Shown: positions 37,299 through 47,700 of the stretch, in pieces
Position numbering within the stretch: position 1 is the first letter of the stretch
How the letters are laid out: each line of letters starts with the position of its first letter
Assembly: GCF_902498845.1 (NCBI RefSeq)
Contig: NZ_CABVLM010000011.1
Coordinates: 141,116 to 205,115 of the forward strand
Length of the DNA stretch: 64,000 bases
Source: Pseudoalteromonas rhizosphaerae
Lineage (GTDB): Bacteria > Pseudomonadota > Gammaproteobacteria > Enterobacterales > Alteromonadaceae
Direction: 5' to 3'
Program-made: the position numbers and the translations under genes
The notes under the pieces: generated by a model
The model's database searches: none
The model's input: only the letters and a program-made list of their open reading frames with translations
What the model was told of the DNA's origin: nothing

Positions 37299-38561
37299 AT
37301 GGATTACTCAAACTTCGGCACTAAATTTACTCAACCTAATGGTATTACTCAGTTAATGGAAGATTTAGGTGATGCTAAAAACAGTAACAATCCAAATATT
37401 GTTATGCTCGGTGGTGGTAATCCGGCCTTAGTGCCTGTGGTTAATGATTTTTTTATCAATGAGTTACAAAAGCTTGTTGCTAATAATACACTTTCCAACG
37501 TATTTGGACTTTACGATGGCCCTGCGGGTAATGATGCATTTCGTGCAGCTCTGGCCAAGCAACTAAAAAGTGAATACTCATGGGATTTAACCGCAAATAA
37601 TATAGCGCTTGGTAATGGCAGCCAAGCCAATTTTTTTGTGTTATTTAATCTGTTAGCTGGCAGTATGCCTGATGGTAGCCATAAAAAGGTTTTATTTCCG
37701 CTGGCACCTGAATATGTCGGCTATGCAGATCAGGGCTTAACTGACGATATGTTTGTAGCAATAAAGCCCGATATCGAAATTTTAAATACTGAAAGTGGCT
37801 CAAACCAATTTAAATATATCATTGACTTTAAAGCTGTTGAGCAAGTATTAGCAAGCGACAGCAGCATTAGCGCACTGTGTGTGTCTCGCCCTACTAACCC
37901 TACAGGCAATGTCATTACTGATGAAGAAGTACATCATCTCGATTTATTGGCTAAGCAATATAATATCCCACTGATCATTGATAACGCCTACGGCGACCCA
38001 TTCCCTGGGTGTATTTATACCGATGCAAACTTAACCTGGAACTCAAACATTATTTTATGCATGTCACTTTCAAAGCTTGGCCTACCGGGTTTGCGAACCG
38101 GTATTGTAGTGGCTAACAATGACATAATTAAAGCCATTGGCCGTGTAAATGGCAGTATGGTTTTATCGCCAAACAGTTTTGGCCCAAGTTTAGTAACACG
38201 CCTAATTAATGAAGATGAACTCCTCCCGCTGTGTAAAAATTCAGTGCTGCCTTTTTATCGAGAAAAAGCACAAACAGCAATGAACTTGTTTGATGAAATA
38301 TTTGCCCACCTCCCCGTTTACTTACACAAAGTAGAAGGCGCATTTTTTATGTGGCTGTGGTTTAAAGAGGCAAAAATAACCAGCGAACAACTTTACCAAA
38401 AGCTTAAAGAGCAGGATGTTTATATTATTCCCGGGCATAATTTTTTTATTGGTATTGATGATGCTTGGGCACACAAACACCAGTGTATTCGCATTAATTA
38501 TGCAACCGATGCCAGCACTTTGCGAAAAGGCTTAGAGGCCATTAAAGCCGTGATGGCATGA
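37299..38561 (+). CDS. avtA: Valine-pyruvate aminotransferase AvtA
   Basis: A 420-residue fold-type I PLP enzyme that transfers the amino group between alanine and 2-oxoisovalerate, giving valine. It aligns well with E. coli AvtA: FGTKFTQPNGITQLMEDL at the start, VMLGGGNPALVP, KKVLFPLAPEYVGYADQGL, CVSRPTNPTGNVITDEE, and CMSLSKLGLPGLRTG with the PLP lysine. The C-terminal PGHNFFIG and HKHQCIRINY are also conserved. It is a single gene on its own promoter, divergent from the EEP protein gene. Confidence 0.95.
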   Translation: MDYSNFGTKFTQPNGITQLMEDLGDAKNSNNPNIVMLGGGNPALVPVVNDFFINELQKLVANNTLSNVFGLYDGPAGNDAFRAALAKQLKSEYSWDLTANNIALGNGSQANFFVLFNLLAGSMPDGSHKKVLFPLAPEYVGYADQGLTDDMFVAIKPDIEILNTESGSNQFKYIIDFKAVEQVLASDSSISALCVSRPTNPTGNVITDEEVHHLDLLAKQYNIPLIIDNAYGDPFPGCIYTDANLTWNSNIILCMSLSKLGLPGLRTGIVVANNDIIKAIGRVNGSMVLSPNSFGPSLVTRLINEDELLPLCKNSVLPFYREKAQTAMNLFDEIFAHLPVYLHKVEGAFFMWLWFKEAKITSEQLYQKLKEQDVYIIPGHNFFIGIDDAWAHKHQCIRINYATDASTLRKGLEAIKAVMA

Positions 38562-38962
38562 ATTGATATTTAGGGCATTCAAACCCTTTGCGTGAATACA
38601 GTGCGTGCAAAGCGTTTATAGTGCCTATAGTTATTGGCATAAACCTGTGAACAATTTAAGGTTATTCAGTCATCCTCTAAGCCGTTAAATAAGCCCTAAA
38701 CTGAGGTAAGCGGTTATTACTTTTATTTGTTGATTGTATTAATTTTGTGCAAACGCGCCACACCCCCTTTAAATTTATATATAAGTTGGTATGCTACGCG
38801 ACCTTTTTTAACATATGATTATCATCAAAAAAGGGTTTGCCAAGGGGCGGCTATCGCTGCAAGGCACTTAATATAAGTGGCAGCAATAATACAGGCATCG
38901 CGTTATAAAACGTTAGATGTAACTTTAAATAGCAATATACAAAAGTACTATTAAGGTCAATT
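38562..38962. promoter_or_regulatory. 400-base leader of the NRAMP-like gene with a strong hairpin
   Basis: The gap holds a hairpin at 38856-38884 (GCTGC, bulge AAGG, CACTTA-ATA-TAAGTG, GCAGC) and an 11-base near-palindrome ATGATTATCAT at 38815-38825, which resembles half of a Fur box. TATGCT near 38790 may be a -10 element. The nearby gene is a metal-transporter homologue, so metal-dependent control is a possibility, but I recognise no known riboswitch. Confidence 0.4.
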
Positions 38963-40162
38963 ATGCGATTAGGACCAGGACTACTCGTCACCGCTGCCTT
39001 CATTGGACCAGGGACTATTACGACTGCCAGCGTGGCAGGTGCAAACTTTGGTTTTGCACTAATATGGACATTACTGCTTTCAGTAATTGCCACCATATTA
39101 TTACAATCTATGGCGGCGCGCCTTGGCGTAGCCACCGGGCAAGATTTAGCGCAAGCGCTAAGAGCCCACATTGAAACGCCCCTATTTAAATCGCTCGCTA
39201 TATTTTTAGTGATCAGCGCCATTGGAGTAGGCAGTGCCGCCTATGAAGCTGGCAACCTTAGCGGTGCCAGTATGGGATTAATTGAAATATTTCCTCATGT
39301 TAATGCCCAGCTTTGGACGCCACTCATTGCATTTTTAAGTGCGGTGTTACTTTACAGCGGTAAACACAAAGTCGTTGAAAATGCGCTTATTTTATTAGTG
39401 ATTTTAATGAGCCTAGTGTTTATCTCTACGTTAGTTATGGCTGCTCCCTCGCTGAGTGATGTGTTAGCAGGGTTTATTCCTAGTATGCCAGAGGGTTCAA
39501 TTACCACGGTACTGGCATTAGTGGGCACCACCATAGTGCCGTATAACTTATTTTTACACTCAGGTGTTTTAGCTGCAAGGCACGACAGTAAAAGTGATAA
39601 GCAAAAAGTCATTAAGCAAACTAATGTAGATACGGGTGTGTCTATCACCTTAGGTGGCGTGATCACGCTGGCTATTTTATCAACCGCGTCAGTGGCATTT
39701 TATGGCACAGATGCAGGGCAAATTAGCGCTGCCAACATGGCGGTACAACTTGAGCCATTACTTGGCGATGCTGCCCATTACTTTTTTGCTATTGGCTTAT
39801 TTGCAGCAGGTTTAACCAGCGCAATTACAGCCCCCCTTGCCGGTGCGTATGCAGTATGTGGCATGTTAGGTTGGTCAAATAAAATGGATAACACCCGCTT
39901 TAAAAGTGTCGCCATTGTTATTTTATTATTTGGTGCAGCCGTGGCGTCTCTGGGTTTAGACCCTGTTGCCGTGATAATTTTTGCCCAAGCCGCTAATGGC
40001 TTATTACTGCCTATTGTAACCACCTACCTAGTGTGGCTGGTTAACCAAAAAACAGTAATGGGCAAATACACCAACTCACTGCTGGTAAACTTAGTTACTT
40101 TACCGGTGTTAGTGCTTATTTTTGGCCTAAGTGGTTACAAGCTGTTTAGTTTGATTTTTTGA
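38963..40162 (+). CDS. NRAMP-like transporter lacking the usual metal-binding motifs
   Basis: A 399-residue membrane protein with about eleven helices of the NRAMP family (GPGLLVTAAF at the start; LLQSMAARLGVATGQDLAQALR after helix 2). In canonical NRAMP metal transporters helix 1 has DPGN and helix 6 has MPH/MPHN. Here the equivalent positions read Gly15-Pro-Gly-Thr18 and Val192-Pro-Tyr-Asn195, so the metal-coordinating Asp, Asn and Met are all replaced. The protein is otherwise full length. The substrate is probably not the usual manganese or iron; magnesium or something else is possible. It is convergent with the MAPEG gene, 25 bases away. Confidence 0.85.
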   Translation: MRLGPGLLVTAAFIGPGTITTASVAGANFGFALIWTLLLSVIATILLQSMAARLGVATGQDLAQALRAHIETPLFKSLAIFLVISAIGVGSAAYEAGNLSGASMGLIEIFPHVNAQLWTPLIAFLSAVLLYSGKHKVVENALILLVILMSLVFISTLVMAAPSLSDVLAGFIPSMPEGSITTVLALVGTTIVPYNLFLHSGVLAARHDSKSDKQKVIKQTNVDTGVSITLGGVITLAILSTASVAFYGTDAGQISAANMAVQLEPLLGDAAHYFFAIGLFAAGLTSAITAPLAGAYAVCGMLGWSNKMDNTRFKSVAIVILLFGAAVASLGLDPVAVIIFAQAANGLLLPIVTTYLVWLVNQKTVMGKYTNSLLVNLVTLPVLVLIFGLSGYKLFSLIF

Positions 40163-40187
40163 TACGTTTGCGAGTCTTTCCACCTTG

Positions 40188-40592
40188 TTAACTGCTCATT
40201 TTTTCAATGAAATACATCACCCACATTGCGAGTACTGCGATGAAGTTAATTGTAAAAACACTTCCTCGCAGCCTGATGTTTGAAGTGAATATTTGAACGC
40301 CACTGTGCAACACTCGCCCAGCGATAAAGACCCAAGCCAGCAAATAATAAGCTGAACTAATTGTTGAATCAGTAGAAATTAAAAGCACACAAACCAGATG
40401 AAAAAATACCGGCCACTCGAATTGGTTGCTCAAATTAGCGCTGAGTTTTGGCTGTATAGATTGAAATGGATTAGAGCCATCCGCTCTTTTACCAAGCCCC
40501 CATACACTTGGGGCTCTGGCAATAGTGAGCAAACCATATAGCACAACACACAAAATCACGTGTGCGAACATGGGCAAAAATATAGTATTCAT
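40188..40592 (-). CDS. MAPEG family membrane protein (second copy)
   Basis: A 134-residue protein with four hydrophobic helices. NQFEWPVFFHLVCVLL corresponds to the family's N..E.P..F pattern, followed by AWVFIAGRVLHSGVQIF, typical of the bacterial MAPEG branch that also has a variable loop between helices 1 and 2 (here ADGSNPFQSIQPKLSANLSN). It belongs to a different branch from the copy at 28767-29186, as the conserved motif differs. No role can be given. Confidence 0.82.
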   Translation of the reverse strand: MNTIFLPMFAHVILCVVLYGLLTIARAPSVWGLGKRADGSNPFQSIQPKLSANLSNQFEWPVFFHLVCVLLISTDSTISSAYYLLAWVFIAGRVLHSGVQIFTSNIRLRGSVFTINFIAVLAMWVMYFIEKMSS

Positions 40593-40707
40593 TTCACACT
40601 GAGTCCTTTAAAGTAATCTAACCTTCGCTAAAACAAGCTTCTTCAACATAGAATAAAAACAGTCAATTGTACGCTATTGTCAATTACTAGGCTTAAGAGA
40701 GTAGCTG

Positions 40708-41571
40708 TTATACGGCAACTATTACTGAGCCTATACTATTGGCAAAACCACCCACCTTTACGCTGTTTATTATTGAATTGTTAGACTCAACTGATGCTGT
40801 AATTATTGAATGGCAATTCATAGCCCTACCTTGTTCAAAAACATATTCACTTCCTAACTCAGTAAGGTGCTCGGTAAGGTAACATGCTAAAGCCCCACAA
40901 GAGCTTCCTGTTGCTGACTCTTCAGAAATACCAAACAAAGGAGCAAAGTTACGGCAGCTGGCTGTATGTTTACTTTGCACTTCACAAAGCTCAAAAACAT
41001 GAAAGCCAACAAGGTTATGCTGTTTGCAAAAATCAGCGATACGTTCATCGTTTGGCTCTATTGCATCTAAATAGCCATGAGGAACAGCAATAATGACATC
41101 GGCTAGTCCTGTTGAAATAGCTTCAATAGGTAAGTTTGTGCTTTCAAGTATATTACTTTCAATACCTATCACATGGGCAATTTCTTGATATGAAAAACCA
41201 GCTATTTTTTCAGGTAATTGCTGCACCATGACAACCTTACCATTTGGTTCAATACTCACTGATAACATGCCAGCCTTGGTGCGCTGAACATAAGTGCCCG
41301 CAGTAAGCATACCTTCTTGGAACATAGTAGAAAAAGTAGCTAACGTAGCATGGCCACAAAAATCAACTTCTGCTGTTGTAGTAAAAAAAGACACCTCAAA
41401 ATCAGCTTCATTATCACTAGCAACAAAAGCCGTTTCTGAATACCCGACAACTTGAGCAATTTTTAATTTTTCAGCATCTGAGAGATTGTCAGCATTAAAC
41501 ACAACACCAGCAGGGTTGCCACCTTTGCCATTTACTGTAAACGCGCTTACCAAAACAACTTCAATATCCAC
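40708..41571 (-). CDS. PhzF-like isomerase family protein
   Basis: A 287-residue protein with the two-barrel diaminopimelate-epimerase-like fold of PhzF. The N-terminal part has AFTVNGKGGNPAGVVF and the acid in GYSETAFV (near residue 45), then TTTAEVDFCGHATLA; the C-terminal repeat has ESATGSSCGALACYL. PhzF isomerises a phenazine precursor, but most homologues sit outside phenazine clusters, as here, and their reactions are unknown. It lies 164 bases downstream of the beta-lactamase gene on the same strand. Confidence 0.9.
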   Translation of the reverse strand: MDIEVVLVSAFTVNGKGGNPAGVVFNADNLSDAEKLKIAQVVGYSETAFVASDNEADFEVSFFTTTAEVDFCGHATLATFSTMFQEGMLTAGTYVQRTKAGMLSVSIEPNGKVVMVQQLPEKIAGFSYQEIAHVIGIESNILESTNLPIEAISTGLADVIIAVPHGYLDAIEPNDERIADFCKQHNLVGFHVFELCEVQSKHTASCRNFAPLFGISEESATGSSCGALACYLTEHLTELGSEYVFEQGRAMNCHSIITASVESNNSIINSVKVGGFANSIGSVIVAV

Positions 41572-41735
41572 CTGTACCTACTCCCTCTATAACGAGCCTT
41601 AAAAGTGACTCGTTTTATTTATCTTTTAGTCCATCAACCATAGCCGAGTTGCTATTTTGATTCAATGGTTTAGCTGTTCTGGCAGGAGCATCAGACCTTA
41701 CTCTTTATCCATGAAAGACCTCAACGTTAGCTTTA

Positions 41736-42602
41736 TCAACGAGACTGCGATGTATAAACTTTAAAAATGGAGTTCCCTAGTTTAGCGATCACCTCATTGC
41801 GTTCTTTCATTGAGACCTCAGTTTGCGCTATGTAGATGCTAATTATGATCGGTGATTGATGTTCACTCCATACTACAGCTGTAATGCTTCGAGCACCAAA
41901 GCCACCAGCCCCGGAACGATCGGCTATGTTCCAACCTTCAGGCAACACTGAGCGCAACAAGTTACCCGTTACTTGGTTATTGACCATCCATGCTTTTAAC
42001 TTTTCTTGGCTCATTGGAGAAAGTGTTGAGCCGAATAATAGCTCATTTAAAATGTTTGCTATTGATTTAGGAGTCGTTGTATCCCTTAAGTCTCCTGGTA
42101 TTCCTTCATTTAACTCGGGCTCAAAACGGTCTAAGCGAGTTTTTTCATCCCCTGTGTGCCTTACAAAATCAGTTATGCTTTCTGTGCCCCCTACTGCATT
42201 TATGATGATGTTTGCCGCGGTATTATCACTTGTTTTCATGGTTGCAGAGCACACATCATCGAGGGTTATTGCTTGTCCTACATACTTTTCTATAACCGGA
42301 GAATACGTCACAAGATCTGTCTTTTTAATTTTGACTGTACTATTAAGATTAATATCCCCTTGCTCAGAGTCATACAATAACTTTGCACAAGCAATTGTTT
42401 TAAAAGTACTTGTCAAAGGGAAGCGTTCATCACCTTTGTAATCCCAGTATTCTCCATTTTTAGTATCAAGAACCGTTACCCCTATCCGGCCCGAAAGCGT
42501 CACTTCTATTAACCTAGCTTCTTGCTCCACTTGTTGAAATTTTGGGCTATGTGAAAATGCCACAAATGGTATTAAAAGCAAAATAACCAATAAAGAATTC
42601 AT
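41736..42602 (-). CDS. CARB-type class A beta-lactamase
   Basis: A 288-residue serine beta-lactamase with a signal peptide ([16 protein letters not shown]). All class A motifs are present: Ser65-Thr-Phe-Lys68 in [13 protein letters not shown], Ser125-Asp-Asn127 in KTSDNTAAN, Glu161 in FEPELNEG, and Arg-Ser-Gly (229-231) in the place of the usual KTG. The RSG variant with [13 protein letters not shown], and the C-terminal YTSQSR, match the carbenicillinase group of PSE/CARB enzymes. It should hydrolyse penicillins, including carbenicillin. GGGG lies close before the ATG. The gene sits alone between recD and a PhzF-like gene, with no integron attC site or transposase nearby. Confidence 0.95.
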   Translation of the reverse strand: MNSLLVILLLIPFVAFSHSPKFQQVEQEARLIEVTLSGRIGVTVLDTKNGEYWDYKGDERFPLTSTFKTIACAKLLYDSEQGDINLNSTVKIKKTDLVTYSPVIEKYVGQAITLDDVCSATMKTSDNTAANIIINAVGGTESITDFVRHTGDEKTRLDRFEPELNEGIPGDLRDTTTPKSIANILNELLFGSTLSPMSQEKLKAWMVNNQVTGNLLRSVLPEGWNIADRSGAGGFGARSITAVVWSEHQSPIIISIYIAQTEVSMKERNEVIAKLGNSIFKVYTSQSR

Positions 42603-42737
42603 CTATTTAACCCCATGATTCTGATTAACCAGCATTTTATATAAAAGCATCTGTGACAACAAAAAAGCTAAAGCTTGACCTACATGATAAATTTAACGGG
42701 GTCAGATCAAGCAGCTTAAAACTTAAAGCTTTCCCTT

Positions 42738-44711
42738 TCAAAGCTCCACCAACCTCTCATACAATCCTGATGCCCTGCTGACTGATTTATTCATTGCCAT
42801 TAACAACACTTTTTTATCAGCCACCAGCTCGAAAGTGTTTTTAGCGCGGGTAATGCCGGTGTAGACTAACTGGCGGTTGATGCCGGCAGTTGCTTGGTTT
42901 TGTGGTGGCAGTACCATAGCCGTATAGGCAAACTCGGAGCCTTGTGATTTATGAATAGTCATTACATAAACAGTGTCATGGGCTGGTAGTCTGGCTGGTG
43001 AAAATGCCCGTTGATTGCCCTGCTCGTCAATAAATATGGCTTTGAGCTGGGCACTGTCGTCGTGCATTAAAATCCCAATATCTCCATTAAATAGTTTTAG
43101 CTGATAATCGTTTTGCGCAATCATAATCGGCATGCCCAAATAATGCCGCTGATTTGAGTTTACATTAATCAATCCTTGCTGGCTTAATTGCGTTTCAATG
43201 CGTTTATTTAAACTATGAACGCCGTAATCGCCTTCGCGTACTGCAGCTAACAACTGGTAACTGGCAAAAGCTTTATGTATGTCTTGTACGCTCGCGTGTT
43301 GTTTAATTAAATTAAGATACTGAGCGTATTTACTGGCGGCGCTTTGTACTAGTTTATCAATCGGTTTACTTACAATGTCATAGTCTAAAATAACGTCTTT
43401 AAATTGGCCGCTGCTCAGCTCTTGCTCTACATAATTGAGCTTGCCGCTGTTATTGGTATTAACCGCTAATGCTAATTGACCTATGCCGCTGTCGGCTGTG
43501 AAACGGTAACTGTGCTGTAAAAACGCGATACAGTCGGCCAGTTTGAATTGACTATTACCTGCGACTAATTTGCGCTGGTTATTAAAGCATAAGCTGTTTA
43601 GTTCAGCGCAACGCGCCTCTGAATAACTTGGCGTTTGACCAAGCACTAAACCTTGGCATAAATCGCTCATTACACTGCCGGTATCAACCGAGGCAAGCTG
43701 GTCTTTGTCACCGAGTAATATAAGTCGCGCATGCTCTGGTAAGGCCTCAATTAGTTTAGCCATCAGCGATAAATCAACCATCGACGCTTCATCAATGATC
43801 AATACATCTAAATGCAATGGATTACTGCGGTTATGCCTAAACTTATTAGTAAACGGTTTTACCCCCAGTAACCGGTGAATCGTTTGCGCGCTTTCTGGGA
43901 TCAGCGGCGTAATAGCAGCGCTTATTTTATCTTTTAACTGTTGTTTTGCCCCAAGGATTGATTCACTTAATCGCGCAGCGGCTTTGCCTGTCGGTGCCAC
44001 CAACTTAATACTCAGTGGGGCATTTTGATAAAGCGATTGTAAAATTGCTAGTAGCTTAGTCACGGTCGTGGTTTTACCTGTACCTGGTCCACCGGTAATA
44101 ACGCTAAAGCCTTTGGTTGCTGCCATCGCACAGGCGACCTTTTGCCAATCGAGCCCTTGCTCTGGTGCATCTTGTTCGGGGAAATAGTCACAAAGTAACT
44201 GAGTTAACTTATCGCTATCAATATCGAGCTTACGCTCACTCATTAACAACAATCTTGATGCCAGTGTTTGCTCATAACCGCTTAGACGTGCAAAATAAAG
44301 TCGTTGTTCAAGTAACTGTAACGGTTTAGTCTCCCCGACACTAGGATGGTTTTGCAAGCAATTAATTGCCTCTGCGGTGGTAAATGTGTCGCTAAAAGGG
44401 CTGAGTGTGTCAGGAATTATGCCCGCTAGTTTGGTAAAATCACTTTGGCGTAAATTAAACGGATTACGCCAATCTATCTGCGCTAAATCTAAACAGCTGT
44501 GCTGACTTTGCTGCGATAAACAGAGTAATAAAACCAGTGAATAAACGTCGTTTGGTTGTTGAGTTTGCTCACTGCTACACAGTAATTCTGCCAGTTTTAT
44601 ATCAACCATTCGTAGCCGGTTTTCGCTAAGTAGGTAATCAAATAATGGCACTATTTGTACGTCGTTCGTCGCTGCTGTTGCAATGGCTGTATTGGTATCT
44701 AACACGCTCAT
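42738..44711 (-). CDS. recD: Exodeoxyribonuclease V subunit RecD
   Basis: A 657-residue 5'-3' helicase subunit of RecBCD. Walker A is GGPGTGKTTT (near residue 208); further SF1B motifs include LIIDEASMVDLSLM, LLGDKDQLASVDTGS and, at the end, TIHKSQGSEF and YTGITRAKN. The first 150 residues form the RecB-contacting domain. The ATG overlaps the recB stop codon by four bases (ATGA), so the subunits are translationally coupled. Together with RecB and RecC it unwinds and degrades double-strand ends and loads RecA. Confidence 0.96.
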   Translation of the reverse strand: MSVLDTNTAIATAATNDVQIVPLFDYLLSENRLRMVDIKLAELLCSSEQTQQPNDVYSLVLLLCLSQQSQHSCLDLAQIDWRNPFNLRQSDFTKLAGIIPDTLSPFSDTFTTAEAINCLQNHPSVGETKPLQLLEQRLYFARLSGYEQTLASRLLLMSERKLDIDSDKLTQLLCDYFPEQDAPEQGLDWQKVACAMAATKGFSVITGGPGTGKTTTVTKLLAILQSLYQNAPLSIKLVAPTGKAAARLSESILGAKQQLKDKISAAITPLIPESAQTIHRLLGVKPFTNKFRHNRSNPLHLDVLIIDEASMVDLSLMAKLIEALPEHARLILLGDKDQLASVDTGSVMSDLCQGLVLGQTPSYSEARCAELNSLCFNNQRKLVAGNSQFKLADCIAFLQHSYRFTADSGIGQLALAVNTNNSGKLNYVEQELSSGQFKDVILDYDIVSKPIDKLVQSAASKYAQYLNLIKQHASVQDIHKAFASYQLLAAVREGDYGVHSLNKRIETQLSQQGLINVNSNQRHYLGMPIMIAQNDYQLKLFNGDIGILMHDDSAQLKAIFIDEQGNQRAFSPARLPAHDTVYVMTIHKSQGSEFAYTAMVLPPQNQATAGINRQLVYTGITRAKNTFELVADKKVLLMAMNKSVSRASGLYERLVEL

Positions 44712-47700
44712 AGCATTGCTCCTTGGCTATTTTCGGTTGCCTCATCTATGCTTTGGGCAACACTGCCTTGACTAAAAAGCCCATCTAAAATAATAACTTG
44801 CTCGGCGGTCAACTTTTTAAAGTACACACCTTTTCCATCTGCCATACCACGTAAAAAGGTGTAATATACGCCACCTAAATGCTGCTCAATGCTATAATTG
44901 TTGATCCGTTGTTTTAATAACCGATGCAATGCCACGGTGTAAATTAGATACTGTAAATGGTACTGGTGGCTACTCATAGCTTGCTCTAAATGCTCTTGCT
45001 CATAATCAGTTGGCTGGTTGCCTAAAAAGTTAGACTTATAATCCAAAATAAAATACTGCTCGTTATGACAAAATATTAAATCGACAAACCCTTTTAATAA
45101 GCCTTTTACATCATAAAAATCGAGCCTACTTTGATTAAAACCAAAGTGCTTAATCAATGTTTCATTCAAGCCTTTTGCCGTTAAACTGGTAATTGGCAGA
45201 TTAAACTCCATTTCAACCAAACAATCCCGTGGCGTTAATTTACTTAAACTTAAACCGTTTTCATTCAATGCGCAGTTTAACGCGGCAAGCACCCATTGCT
45301 CAGTTGTTTCTTGCCATTGGTCACTAATGTGGTATTTGTTCAAGCTACGCTCAACTACCACGCTTAGGTTTTGCTCATGGTTTGTGGGGTGCTGCTCTGG
45401 GCTGGTGAAATCCAGTTGCTCAAAAATCTCGTGTAAACAACTACCCGGTTTTGCCCCCTTGGGAAAGCTATAAGGTGAGCGAATATCGTCTTGTTGCGTG
45501 GCAAACTCATCTTTTTGATGATCTTCGTCGCTGCGCCCAGGTTCTAAATGCTCGCTATGACTTTTAAAACTCAGCGCACTAAAACTGGTGGTGCGCCAAT
45601 CACGTTCAATTTTAACTTTAACCTTATTAACACTCACACTGTGACTTTGTGTTTGGCTTGATTGCAGTGATAATGCACCCTGCTGAGATAACTCTTCGCT
45701 AGTAAACTGTTGATAGCTCATGGCTGGTTTGTCAGCACAAAACTCTTGTAAATGCGTGCGCCACACTAAACTACTGGTGATATCAAGTCCTGCAAATAAT
45801 ACATGCCCTAAGGAGCTACTTTGAATTGCCAACCGACTACTTTGTCCTTGGCCTAGGTTATACATACCAATTGCGCAGTAATGAACGGCGCGAGTGAGTG
45901 CAACATACAATAACCGTAAATCTTCAGCTAGGCGTTCTTGCTCCGCTTTTTGTAACGCATCGTCATTTTTACTGAGATCGTAAATCAGCTGGCCATCTTG
46001 ATGATACAACGCATCTTTCGTTTCACGATACCCGCTGGCAAATGGCATAAATACCAGCGGATATTCAAGCCCTTTTGAAGCATGCATAGTGACTATTTTT
46101 ACCAAATTGGCATCACTCTCAAGGCGTACTTGCACGGTTTCACCATCTTGTTGACTTACTTGCTGCGCAAACCAACGTAATAACCGTAAAGTACCCTCTA
46201 GCTCGATTTGTTTTTGCTGTAGGATCTCGCCTAAATGACGAAAATCGGTCAGCCAACGTTCAACGTTGTAACCCAACCCTTGCCATTTCGCGCTTAATTG
46301 ATTGTGACTGAGTAAGTGCTCAAGCATTGCCATAGCACCTTGTTTGTACCAAATAGAGCTCAGGTAAACAAAAAAGTTAAGATGCTCTTGCCACTGTGCT
46401 TCATCATCAGCCAAGGCATAAATGTCATTATAACTTAAGCAAAATAGTGGCCCAGCTAACACGCCGCGCAACAGTGATTCGTTGTATTGGCCATGTAAAG
46501 CCGATAAAAAATTAAGTAAATGATGGCTCAGCTCTTGGCTAAATACACTCTCACGGGATAAGTACACGCTCGCAATTTTGGCATCACTGAGGGCTTTTTT
46601 CATAATTTGCGCTTCAACCCGATCACGCACCAAAATACAAATATCTGCCGCCGTGACTGGCTTATTCGCAATACACGCACGCCCTTGCTGTGCTTGCTCA
46701 AGTAAGGTCACTATTTTATTGGCAAAATAGCTAGCTAAATGTTGCTGGCCAATGCCTTTATTAGTTGGTTTATTTTTTTCATCTGCGGCGCTATCTGCAA
46801 ACACACAAAACTCAAAGGCGGTGGCAGGTTGGCCATCAATTAAAAACGATTTATCGGCTTTTTTACCTTGTGCCGCCACGCGATTAAACGGGATCGCATC
46901 GTTATAAATAAAGCTGTTATCGTGTTTACTAAACAGTGCATTGACGCTTGCAACCACATCGCTACTGGAACGAAAGTTAGTACCAAGGGTAAATTGCTGC
47001 TCCTTTGCCACTTCGTGTTTAGCACCAATGTACGTAAAAATATCCGCGCCCCTAAAACCGTAAATAGCTTGTTTAGGGTCGCCTATCATGGCAAGCGTGG
47101 TGTTTTCTTGGCTATAAATTTTACTAAAAATACCGTACTGAATGGGATCAGTATCTTGAAACTCATCAATCATCGCTACCGGGAACAACTGCGCTATTTT
47201 TTCTGCCAGTGCTGCGCCTTGCTCTGTATTGAGTGCACTGTGCAAATTAGTTAATAAATCATCAGGAGTTATAACGCTTTGCTCTTGCTTGCGTTTTACA
47301 ATGGCTTGTTTAACCCAACTTGCCGCATGTTGCACAATAGCAATTGCCAAGCCTTGATTAACGGTGTTAACAAGCTTCGCCATTTCATCAAACTGGCTAA
47401 GCATTACATGACTAAACAAAGGCTGATTTTTTTTATAATTAGCTTCGTCACTGAGGTTTTCAGTACTCCATATTTCATAAGAGTACTTGTTTGTACCAAA
47501 CTCAAAAAACAGCTCATCACCTTTACAAAATGCCTCAAGCGCTGCAAGGCTACCTTTACGTGCAGGTGTTTTGGCACCACTTAAGCCAGAGCTTTTTACA
47601 GCTGCAATAAATTCGCTATCAAGGCAGGCTTTTTTAAAGCTCGCGACTTTACCAAGATATAGCTCGCGTGCTTGCCACACATCATCTAGTTTTATTTGCG

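Noticed and set aside
38821..38900. Manganese riboswitch (yybP-ykoY type) upstream of the NRAMP-like gene
   Set aside because: A hairpin is present, but the conserved internal-loop sequences of that class are not visible.
41572..41735. Integron attC site downstream of the CARB-type beta-lactamase gene
   Set aside because: AGCTAACG follows the stop codon and ATAGC/GCTAT forms a small stem, but the core-site pair (GTTRRRY with RYYYAAC) is not complete and no second cassette or integrase is present.
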